From positions 1 to 64,000 of the forward strand of contig JAPZRU010000007.1 in the NCBI GenBank assembly GCA_027531255.1: a stretch of 64,000 nucleotides of DNA, given 5' to 3'. The position numbers and the translations under genes were made by a program. The notes below the pieces were generated by a model, which saw only the letters and a list, made by a program, of their open reading frames with translations, made no database searches and was not told where the DNA came from. Positions within the stretch are counted from its first letter, which is position 1; each line of letters opens with the position of its first letter. This document shows positions 55,292 through 64,000 of the stretch, piece by piece. Source of the DNA: Steroidobacteraceae bacterium. Its GTDB lineage: Bacteria; Pseudomonadota; Gammaproteobacteria; Steroidobacterales; Steroidobacteraceae.

Positions 55292-56440
55292 GTGTCGGCC
55301 GAGTACGTTTCCCCGTGGATGGACGACGAGCTGCAGCTGTTCCGCGAGCAGGCGCGCCGCTTCGTCGAGACCGAGATGCTCCCGCACGACGCGCACTGGC
55401 GCGAACGCAAGCACGTCGGTCACGAGGTCTGGCGCAAGGCCGGCGACCTCGGTCTGCTCTGCACGGACGTGCCGGCCCAGATGGGCGGCGTGGGTGGCGA
55501 CTTCCGCCACGAGGCGGTGTTCTACGAGGAGCAGGCGCGGCGCGGCATCAGCGGTTTCGGCCAGAGCGTGCACAGCATCTGCGCGCACTACCTCGTCAAC
55601 CACGGCACGCCCGCGCAGCGCGCGCGCTTCCTGCCGCGGCTCGCGTCGGGCGAACTCGTCGGCGCGATCGGCATGACCGAGCCCGCCGCGGGCTCCGACC
55701 TCAAGGGCATCCGCACGCGCGCGGTGCGCGACGGCGACCACTACGTCGTCGACGGCTCGAAGATCTTCATCACGAACGGCTACCTCGCCGGGCTGATCGC
55801 GCTGGTCGTGAAGACGGACCCGGCGGCCGGCTCGAAGGGCATCTCGATCCTGATGGTCGAGACGAAGGACCTGCCCGGCTACCGGGTCGGCCGCATCCTC
55901 GACAAGCTGGGCATGCACGCGCAGGACACGGCCGAGCTGTTCTTCGAAGGCGTGCGCGTGCCCGCGGCGAACCTGCTCGGCGGCGTCGAGGGCCAGGGCT
56001 TCCACCAGCTGATGCAGGACCTGCCGTACGAGCGGCTGATCATCGCGGTGATCGCGGTCGGCGCGATGGAAGGCGCGCTCGCGGAGACGCTGAAGTACGT
56101 GAAGGAGCGGCAGGCCTTCGGCAAGCCGATCGCGGAGTTCCAGAACACGCGCTTCAAGCTCGCCGAGCTCGCCACCGAGGTGCGCGTCGCGCGCACGTTC
56201 GTGGACGACTGCATCCGCCGGCGGCTGGCGGGCACGCTCGACACCGCCACGGCCTCGATGGCGAAGTACTGGTGCACCGACCTGCAGCAGAAGGTCGCCG
56301 ACGACTGCCTGCAGCTGTTCGGCGGCTACGGCTACATGGACGAGTACCCGATCAGCCGGATGTTCGCCGACGCGCGCGTGCAGCGCATCTACGGCGGCAC
56401 GAACGAGATCATGAAGGAAGTGATCGCGCGGTCGCTCTGA
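55292..56440 (+). CDS. Acyl-CoA dehydrogenase
   Basis: A 382-residue FAD-dependent acyl-CoA dehydrogenase: FREQARRFVETEMLPHDAHW, AIGMTEPAAGSDLKGIRTRA (FAD/substrate loop), VVDGSKIFITNGYLAGLIAL, RQAFGKPIAEFQNTRFKLAE, and the C-terminal RIYGGTNEIMKEVIARSL with the catalytic Glu position in YGGTNE. It resembles long-chain or isovaleryl-type enzymes. AGGAGGG stands before the GTG start, which removes an unrelated 14-residue extension. It may serve the acyl-CoA pathways elsewhere in the window. Confidence 0.94.
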   Translation: MSAEYVSPWMDDELQLFREQARRFVETEMLPHDAHWRERKHVGHEVWRKAGDLGLLCTDVPAQMGGVGGDFRHEAVFYEEQARRGISGFGQSVHSICAHYLVNHGTPAQRARFLPRLASGELVGAIGMTEPAAGSDLKGIRTRAVRDGDHYVVDGSKIFITNGYLAGLIALVVKTDPAAGSKGISILMVETKDLPGYRVGRILDKLGMHAQDTAELFFEGVRVPAANLLGGVEGQGFHQLMQDLPYERLIIAVIAVGAMEGALAETLKYVKERQAFGKPIAEFQNTRFKLAELATEVRVARTFVDDCIRRRLAGTLDTATASMAKYWCTDLQQKVADDCLQLFGGYGYMDEYPISRMFADARVQRIYGGTNEIMKEVIARSL

Positions 56441-56506
56441 AGGCGGCGCCGGCACCGCACGTGCACTCGGAGCGCGTGCGGCGCGCGCCCGCGCCGCGCG
56501 AGGTCC

Positions 56507-57634
56507 TCAGCCGCCTCGATTCTCCGCGAACACCAGCTCGCCGAAGCGCGACACCACGTCCGCGCCGACCTGCTTGATCGCGCGGATCTCGTTCACCAGC
56601 TCGAGTGCGGTCTTCGGGCACGGCGGCAGATCGGCGTCCGTCGTGCCGAGCGGCGTCGTGCGCTCGCCCCAGCGGATCAGGTGCGAGGACAGCGTCAGCC
56701 CGCCGCCGAAGGCGGGCATCAGCACGAGGCCGCCCGGCGGCACGCGCCCTTCCTCGACCGCTTCCACGAGCGCGACCGGCGCGGTGGCGGAGCTCATGTT
56801 CCCGTACTTGTGCACGTTCAGGAACAGCTTCGCGGGGTCCGCGCCGACCTTCTTCGCGACCGCCTCGATGATCCGCAGGTTCGCCTGGTGCGGCACCACC
56901 GCGTCGAGCTGCCCGGCCGTCACGCCGGTGCGCGCCAGCACCTCGAGGCTCGCCTCGCTCATGCCGTGCACGGCCTTGCGGAAGATCTCCTGGCCGTCGA
57001 AGTCCCAGCGCGTCTGGCCGAACGGCACGCCGAGGTTCGCGTACATCGTGCCCATGCCGCGCACGCGCAGGATCTGCCGCGCGTCCGCGTAGCACTGCAG
57101 CTTCTCCGCGAGTACGCCTTCCTCCCGGTCCGTGGCCTGCAGCACGACCGCGGCCGCGCCGTCGCCGAACAGCACGGCGACGTTGCGGTTGTCCCAGTCC
57201 ATGTAATGGGAGATCAGCTCGACGCCGATCACGACCGCGTTGCGGACCACGCCCGTCCTGATCATCGACGTGCCGATCGACAGCCCGTACATGAAGCTGG
57301 TGCACGCGGTGTTGACGTCGAAGGCCGCCGCGCGCGTCGCGCCGATGCGGCTCTGCACGCCCGAGGCGCTGTTCGGGACCGCCTCGTCGTTGCTGCAGCT
57401 GCCGTAGATCACGAGGTCGACGTCGGAGCCCTGCAGGCCCGCGCAGGCGAGCGCGCGCTGCGCCGCGACGATCGCGAGCTCGATGCCTGGCACGTGCGAG
57501 ACCCGCCGCTCCTTCATGCCGGTGCGGCTGGTGATCCACTCGTCGTCCGTCGGCAGGAAGGTCGCGAGGTCGGCGTTGGTCAGTACGGCCGGAGGCAGGC
57601 ACTTGCCCCAGCCTGCGATCGCGGCGTGCGTCAC
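56507..57634 (-). CDS. 3-oxoacyl-ACP synthase III family protein
   Basis: A 375-residue KAS III (FabH-like) condensing enzyme: GKCLPPAVLTNADLATFLPT, DEWITSRTGMKERRV, the catalytic Cys in FDVNTACTSFMYGLSIG, His in VPHQANLRIIEAVAKKVG, and Asn in KYGNMSSATAPVALVEA. It is about 50 residues longer than FabH, with an extra C-terminal region (TTPLGTTDADLPPCPKTALE). Could start fatty acid synthesis or act in a specialised condensation; no other fab gene is adjacent. Confidence 0.9.
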   Translation of the reverse strand: MTHAAIAGWGKCLPPAVLTNADLATFLPTDDEWITSRTGMKERRVSHVPGIELAIVAAQRALACAGLQGSDVDLVIYGSCSNDEAVPNSASGVQSRIGATRAAAFDVNTACTSFMYGLSIGTSMIRTGVVRNAVVIGVELISHYMDWDNRNVAVLFGDGAAAVVLQATDREEGVLAEKLQCYADARQILRVRGMGTMYANLGVPFGQTRWDFDGQEIFRKAVHGMSEASLEVLARTGVTAGQLDAVVPHQANLRIIEAVAKKVGADPAKLFLNVHKYGNMSSATAPVALVEAVEEGRVPPGGLVLMPAFGGGLTLSSHLIRWGERTTPLGTTDADLPPCPKTALELVNEIRAIKQVGADVVSRFGELVFAENRGG

Positions 57635-57755
57635 GGCGTGGTTCCGGGTCGGTGGGGCGCGGATTGTGGCAGAGGCGGCGGCCGGGCGCAGCCGCGGCGG
57701 GAAGGGGTGTCCGGCCGGCGTTCGCCTGCGCCGGCGGAGCGAGACCCGGCGGCCT

Positions 57756-59228
57756 TCAGCGCGCCTGCGCCGCCCGCCGCAGGATCTCCTTCGACAGTCC
57801 GTCGAAGATCAGCCCGTGCGCGGGCGCGAGCGCGTACCAGTACATCAGGCCGCGCACGCCGGCCGGATGCCAGTACGCGGTCGCGCTCACGCGCGTGCGG
57901 TTCGGGTCGAGCCCGTGCACTTCGAGCTCGAGCGCGCCCGCGCCCGGCGCCTTCATGCCGAACTTCAGCGTGAGGCGCCGCTCGGGCTCGACGCCGATCA
58001 CTTCCCAGGTGTCGATGTGGTCGCCGACCTGCACGTCGCGCAGGTCGCGCCGCGAGCGCGTCGCGCCGCGGCCGCCGACCGCGCCGTCGACCAGCTCGCG
58101 GATGCGCCACAGCCAGTCGAGGAAGTAGTAGCCGTTCGGCCCGCCGATCGCCGCGATCTGCCGCCACGCCTGCGCGACCGGCACCTCGCCGACCGCGAAG
58201 CCGCTCGCGCGCTTGGCGTAGTACGCGTGGTCGTGGCGGTGGCCGCGCATCGCGAAATCTCCTTCCTTCCAGTGCGGCAGTGGTTCCGCGCGCCGCTCGC
58301 GCTCGAAGGTCGCGCGCACCGCGGCCTCGAGGCCCGTCAGCGGCTGCGGCACGAGCGTGCGCGCCCGCGCGTCGTCCGCGACGAAATCGTGCCGCAGTCC
58401 CTCGATGAGCGCGCGCGCGACGTTGGTCGGCACGCTGGTGACGAGCCGCAGCCAGTACGACGACAGCCGCGGCGTCAGCACCGGCACCGGCACGATCCAC
58501 GGCTCGCGCCGCCCGGCCTGGCGCGCGAGTACGCGCATCATGTGCTCGTAGGTCACGGTCTCGGGGCCGCCGACGTCGAGCACGGCGCCGGCGGTCTCCG
58601 GCAGTTCCGGCAGCCGCACGAGGTACTCGAGCAGGTCGTCGAGCGCGATCGGCGGCGATTTCGAGCGCACCCAGCGCGGCGTCACCATCACCGGCAGGTT
58701 CAGCACGAGGTCGCGCATCACCTCGAAGGCCGCGGAGCCCGGGCCGACGACGATGCCCGCGCGGATCTCGGTGACGGGCACGCGGCCCGCACGCAGGATC
58801 TCGCCGGTTTCCTGGCGCGCGCGGATGTGCTCGGAGTCCGGGTCGCGGGGTGCCAGCGCGCCGAGGTAGACGAGCCGCTCGCAGCCGGCCTCGGCCGCCG
58901 CGGCGACGACGTTGTCCGCCGCGCGGCGCTCGAGCGTGCGCAGGTCGCGCCCGTAGCCCATCAGGTGCACGAGGTAGTAGACGCGGCCGCAGCCGCGCAT
59001 CGCGCGCAGCAGCGACGCGCGGTCGAGCACGTCCGCCGCGGCCAGTTCCACCTCGCGCCACCGGTGGCGCTCCAGCGGCGCCGTGTCGCGCGCGGCCGCG
59101 CGCACCGGCAGGCCGAGCGCCTGCAGGCGCGGCACCAGGTGCGAGCCGACGTAGCCCGAGGCGCCGAGCACGAGCACGCGGCGTGCGGGCTCGGCGCGGC
59201 GGGTCGGGGGCAGGGCGGCGGCGTTCAC
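57756..59228 (-). CDS. NAD(P)-binding SDR with C-terminal DUF2867 domain
   Basis: A 490-residue fusion: an atypical SDR/NmrA-like Rossmann domain (VLVLGASGYVGSHLVPRLQA, residues about 17-300, with GALAPRDPDSEHIRARQETG) joined to a C-terminal DUF2867/SRPBCC-like region (YYFLDWLWRIRELVDGAVGG; GVRGLMYWYALAPAHGLIFD). The same arrangement occurs in E. coli YbjT relatives. Function unknown; a coenzyme-binding domain plus a lipid- or quinone-binding pocket is inferred. The GTG at 59228 is the first start after the glnA control region; the frame runs further upstream only through non-coding sequence. Confidence 0.83.
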   Translation of the reverse strand: MNAAALPPTRRAEPARRVLVLGASGYVGSHLVPRLQALGLPVRAAARDTAPLERHRWREVELAAADVLDRASLLRAMRGCGRVYYLVHLMGYGRDLRTLERRAADNVVAAAAEAGCERLVYLGALAPRDPDSEHIRARQETGEILRAGRVPVTEIRAGIVVGPGSAAFEVMRDLVLNLPVMVTPRWVRSKSPPIALDDLLEYLVRLPELPETAGAVLDVGGPETVTYEHMMRVLARQAGRREPWIVPVPVLTPRLSSYWLRLVTSVPTNVARALIEGLRHDFVADDARARTLVPQPLTGLEAAVRATFERERRAEPLPHWKEGDFAMRGHRHDHAYYAKRASGFAVGEVPVAQAWRQIAAIGGPNGYYFLDWLWRIRELVDGAVGGRGATRSRRDLRDVQVGDHIDTWEVIGVEPERRLTLKFGMKAPGAGALELEVHGLDPNRTRVSATAYWHPAGVRGLMYWYALAPAHGLIFDGLSKEILRRAAQAR

Positions 59229-59307
59229 GGCGGGCCCGGCGACGGCATGCGGAGGATTCTGCCCGTTCGCCGCGGTCCGGCGGGGCGAAGTCGTGGGACC
59301 GAGTCTC

Positions 59308-59322
59308 GCACTGAAGCGGTGC
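59308..59322. promoter_or_regulatory. NtrC-like enhancer site 1 of glnA
   Basis: GCAC-TGAAGCG-GTGC, the GCAC-N7-GTGC form of NtrC sites, centred about 130 bp before the predicted glnA transcription start. Confidence 0.65.
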
Positions 59323-59338
59323 ACGAAAGCGCAAGTCC

Positions 59339-59353
59339 GCACCAAAAAAGGGC
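59339..59353. promoter_or_regulatory. NtrC-like enhancer site 2 of glnA
   Basis: GCAC-CAAAAAA-GGGC, one mismatch from GCAC-N7-GTGC, starting exactly 31 bp after site 1 (three helical turns), centred about 99 bp before the predicted start. Confidence 0.55.
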
Positions 59354-59418
59354 ATACTGGATCCGATGCCCAGCGGCTCTCGTGGCTAAGCGTCTGATTC
59401 TGAACCTTCCCGGTGCAT

Positions 59419-59434
59419 CGGCACGCTTCCTGCA
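59419..59434 (+). promoter_or_regulatory. Sigma-54 promoter of glnA
   Basis: CGGCACG-CTTC-CTGCA: both invariant doublets (GG at 59420-59421, GC at 59432-59433) are 12 bp apart, with one mismatch to consensus in each box. Predicted start near 59445, 56 bp upstream of the glnA ATG. Confidence 0.7.
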
Positions 59435-59500
59435 CCAAGACGGCCCCGACGAGCTCACGCTCTCGCTAGAACACCCTGCCGCAAGCCTGGAGGCTCCCGC

Positions 59501-60910
<1,410 letters not shown>

Positions 60911-60916
60911 CGGCAC

Positions 60917-60943
60917 CGGAAATGGGGACACTCCCCGTTTCCG
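60917..60943. repeat. Palindromic repeat copy A after glnA
   Basis: CGGAAATGGGGA-CAC-TCCCCGTTTCCG: 12-base arms with one mismatched pair, starting 7 bp after the glnA stop. Confidence 0.8.
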
Positions 60944-60972
60944 ATCCGCACACCCGAGTACGACAGGCCGGC

Positions 60973-60999
60973 GGAAGCGGAGGACGATTCCCCGCTTCC
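60973..60999. repeat. Palindromic repeat copy B (degenerate)
   Basis: GGAAGCGGAGGA-CGAT-TCCCCGCTTCC, a diverged version with a one-base gap in the right arm, between copies A and C. Confidence 0.55.
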
Positions 61000-61007
61000 C
61001 TCGAGGC

Positions 61008-61034
61008 CCGGCCACCGGTGCGTCCGGTGGCCGG
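61008..61034. terminator. Strong GC hairpin downstream of glnA
   Basis: CCGGCCACCGG-TGCGT-CCGGTGGCCGG: an 11-bp perfect stem with a 5-base loop. There is no T run, so it is more likely an RNA-stabilising hairpin or attenuating element than a classical terminator. It lies between repeat copies B and C. Confidence 0.6.
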
Positions 61035-61038
61035 CGCT

Positions 61039-61067
61039 GCGGAAATGGGGAGTGTCCCCGTTTCCGC
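61039..61067. repeat. Palindromic repeat copy C
   Basis: GCGGAAATGGGGA-GTG-TCCCCGTTTCCGC: 13-base arms with one mismatched pair, almost identical to copy A. It ends 56 bp before the DUF4124 gene start. Confidence 0.8.
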
Positions 61068-61123
61068 GCCTGACCGAGAACCCGGTTTTGGTCCGACCCG
61101 GGGCGAAGGGCTATGCTCGATCC

Positions 61124-61780
61124 ATGCGCATCGACGTCCGCTCGCTCGCCCGACGGCTGCTCCCGGCCTGTGCGCTCGGCACGGCACTGGTCCTGCCCGC
61201 GACCGTCGCGGCGCAGGACGAGCAGCAGGAAGAACGGTCGGCCCCTCGCGGCGCCACCCTCTACAAGTGGGTGGACGAGCGCGGCGTCACCCACTATTCG
61301 GACCTTCCGCGCCCCGGTGCCGAGAAACTCGCGGTGCAGCCCGCGCAGGGGTTCCGCCCGCCGCCGGCTCGTGCCGCGGCAGCCGGCCCGCGTGCGGACG
61401 GTTCGGCGGCCGCCGAACCGCGCGGCTTCCGTGTGGCCATCACCCGGCCCGCGCAGGACGAGGTCTTCGTCAATCCCGGCGGCCCCATCGATCTCTCCGC
61501 GTCGATCGACCCGGCACCCGGCGCAGGCCAGCAGACATGGTTCCTGCTGAACGGCCAGCGCCTGGACGACGTGCCGGCCGGCGCGAGGTCGGCGTCGGTG
61601 ACGCTGCCGCGCGGCTCGCACACGCTGACCGTGCAGGTCGTGGACGAAGCCGGGCGCGCGCTCGCGAGCTCCGCGCCCGTGACGTTCCACGTGCGGCAGA
61701 CCAGCATCGCCACTCCGCCCCAGGGCCCGCTGCTGCAGCGGCCCGGCCCCGGCGGTCCGACTCCTCGACCCCGGCCCTGA
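61124..61780 (+). CDS. DUF4124-domain periplasmic protein
   Basis: A 218-residue secreted protein: signal peptide ending TVAAQ near residue 30, the DUF4124 motif ATLYKWVDERGVTHYSDLPR (about residues 42-61), and a C-terminal Ig-like beta domain (VAITRPAQDEVFVNPGGPID; SHTLTVQVVDEAGRALA) with a Pro-rich tail. Its placement between glnA and ntrB is common in gammaproteobacteria, though no nitrogen role is known. An in-frame GTG at 61052 lies within the palindromic repeat; the ATG at 61124 directly precedes the signal peptide and is preferred. Confidence 0.82.
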   Translation: MRIDVRSLARRLLPACALGTALVLPATVAAQDEQQEERSAPRGATLYKWVDERGVTHYSDLPRPGAEKLAVQPAQGFRPPPARAAAAGPRADGSAAAEPRGFRVAITRPAQDEVFVNPGGPIDLSASIDPAPGAGQQTWFLLNGQRLDDVPAGARSASVTLPRGSHTLTVQVVDEAGRALASSAPVTFHVRQTSIATPPQGPLLQRPGPGGPTPRPRP

Positions 61781-61813
61781 GTCGTGGGCAGACGCGTTGC
61801 GCGGAGGTGCGCG

Positions 61814-62926
61814 ATGGCGTCTGAACCGCGTAACGGCCCGCCGAACGGCAACGGCAACGGCAACGGCAACGGGTACGCTGCCGCTATCGATGCCGCCGCG
61901 CTGCTGGATGCGCTCGCGACCGTGCTCGTGATCGTGGACGCGCGCGGCAGCGTCGAGTACCTCAACGCTGCGGCGCAGACGATGCTGGCGACCGGCCTGA
62001 ACCAGGCCCGCGGCCGCCCGCTCGCCGAGCTCGTGCGCGATCCGGTGCCGCTCGAGAGCGCGATCGCCCGGGCGCGCGAGAGCTCCACCGAGGGCGTCGC
62101 GCACCGCGAGCTGCGAATCGTGCCCAGCGCGCGAGGGGACTCGCAGTTCGTGGTGGACTGCACCGCCGCGGCGCTGGACGCGGAGCGGGTGCTGCTCGAG
62201 ATCTCCGACACCACGCGCCAGCAGCGCATCACGCGCGACAACGCGCTGTTGACGCAGCTCGGCGGCAGCCGCCTGATGGTTCGCCAGCTCGCGCACGAGA
62301 TCAAGAATCCGCTCGGCGGCCTGCGCGGCGCCGCGCAGCTGCTCGAGCGCGAGCTGCCCGGCGAGGCGCTCCGCGAGTACACGCGCGTGATCATCCGCGA
62401 GGCCGACCGCCTGCGGATCCTCGTCGACAACCTGCTCGGGCCGGGGGGGCCGCTCCACAAGGAGTCGGTGAACGTGCACGAGCTGCTGCAGCACGTGTAC
62501 CACCTGCTGAAGGCCGAGGCACCGCCGGGCATCGCGGTGCTGCGCGACTACGATCCCTCCCTGCCGCCGATCAGCGTCGACCGCGACCAGCTGGTGCAGG
62601 CGATGCTTAACCTCGGCCGCAACGCGGTGCAGGTGCTCGGCGACTCGGGGCGCGTCACGCTGCGCACGCGCGCGGTCACGAACGTGACGATCGGCGCGCG
62701 ACGGCACCGCGTCGTGCTGTCGATCGCGTTCGAGGACAACGGCCCCGGAGTGCCGCCGGAACTCGCCGACACGATCTTCTATCCGCTGGTCACGAGCCGC
62801 CCCGGCGGCACGGGCCTCGGCCTCGCGGTCGCGCAGGACCTCGTCAGTCGCCACGGCGGCCTGATCGAGTTCGACAGCCGGCCGGGCCACACCGTGTTCA
62901 CGATCCTGCTGCCTTTCCAGGAGTAG
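61814..62926 (+). CDS. ntrB: Nitrogen regulation sensor kinase NtrB
   Basis: A 370-residue soluble kinase: an N-terminal Asn-Gly repeat, a PAS domain (DALATVLVIVDARGSVEYLN, about residues 30-130), the His box RQLAHEIKNPLGGLRGAAQL, and ATPase motifs NLGRNAVQVLGD, DNGPGVPPEL and GTGLGLAVAQDLVSRHGG. It phosphorylates or dephosphorylates NtrC according to PII signalling. GGAGGTG precedes the ATG. It lies 33 bp after the DUF4124 gene and 4 bp before ntrC. Confidence 0.95.
   Translation: MASEPRNGPPNGNGNGNGNGYAAAIDAAALLDALATVLVIVDARGSVEYLNAAAQTMLATGLNQARGRPLAELVRDPVPLESAIARARESSTEGVAHRELRIVPSARGDSQFVVDCTAAALDAERVLLEISDTTRQQRITRDNALLTQLGGSRLMVRQLAHEIKNPLGGLRGAAQLLERELPGEALREYTRVIIREADRLRILVDNLLGPGGPLHKESVNVHELLQHVYHLLKAEAPPGIAVLRDYDPSLPPISVDRDQLVQAMLNLGRNAVQVLGDSGRVTLRTRAVTNVTIGARRHRVVLSIAFEDNGPGVPPELADTIFYPLVTSRPGGTGLGLAVAQDLVSRHGGLIEFDSRPGHTVFTILLPFQE
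61844..61873. repeat. Hexanucleotide repeat in ntrB
   Basis: AACGGC repeated four times plus AACGGG, encoding an Asn-Gly run near the NtrB N-terminus. Copy-number change would keep the frame. Confidence 0.7.
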
Positions 62927-62930
62927 CCCC

Positions 62931-64000
<1,070 letters not shown>

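Noticed and set aside
61008-61034. Classical intrinsic terminator after glnA
   Set aside because: The stem is very strong but no T run follows, so it was recorded as a hairpin with uncertain function.

Overview
The window is a very GC-rich (roughly 70%), densely coded bacterial chromosome segment with no rRNA, tRNA, CRISPR array, phage or intact insertion sequence that I can see. Gene content points to a gammaproteobacterium of an environmental, catabolically versatile kind. The evidence is the order glnA - DUF4124 gene - ntrB - ntrC, cysD followed by a fused cysN/cysC, two-subunit glyQ/glyS, a YbiT-type ABC-F protein, a TonB-dependent receptor beside Old-Yellow-Enzyme, SDR and NTF2-like genes, and PlsC with the H-x4-E box. 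Lineage below class level is not resolved.

Layout. 0-5.5 kb: RcnB-like periplasmic protein, EamA permease, YbiT ABC-F ATPase, AIM24-like protein, M48 metalloprotease. 5.5-12.1 kb: one minus-strand block of PaiB-like protein, Tat-exported phosphoesterase, RND pump, its membrane-fusion protein and a TetR regulator whose start abuts two tandem operator palindromes. 12.2-17.1 kb: MazG-like protein, PPK2, a MASE1 kinase with FixJ-type regulator, a clear terminator, BON protein. 17.2-19.6 kb: remnant of a hypoxanthine phosphoribosyltransferase, then HipB, a divergent HipA and a lipocalin-like gene in overlapping frames.

19.6-28.1 kb is a probable catabolic region (TetR, OYE-family flavoprotein, SDR, NTF2-like protein, TetR, TonB receptor, alpha/beta hydrolase); one palindrome occurs three times here and suggests a small TetR regulon. 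28.2-34.5 kb: small membrane protein, PlsC, sulfate activation (CysD, CysNC), and a four-gene secreted or membrane metal-handling cassette. 34.7-46.8 kb is a second catabolic region: an SDR-VOC-SDR operon, a hybrid histidine kinase, and a minus-strand operon of SDR, VOC, cytochrome c/PQQ dehydrogenase, VOC, ABM and acyl-CoA ligase, facing an SDR across a perfect inverted repeat.

46.9-59.2 kb is mostly housekeeping: decayed cardiolipin synthase, EEP hydrolase, GlyS/GlyQ, a phospholipase-D-family protein, quinone oxidoreductase, ASCH protein, an HPF/RaiA-like protein behind a consensus sigma-54 promoter, acyl-CoA dehydrogenase, KAS III, SDR. 59.3-64 kb is nitrogen control: glnA with a sigma-54 promoter and two NtrC-like sites, DUF4124 protein, ntrB, and ntrC running off the window. 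A dispersed palindromic repeat with a GGGGA core sits downstream of glnA and in two other intergenic regions.
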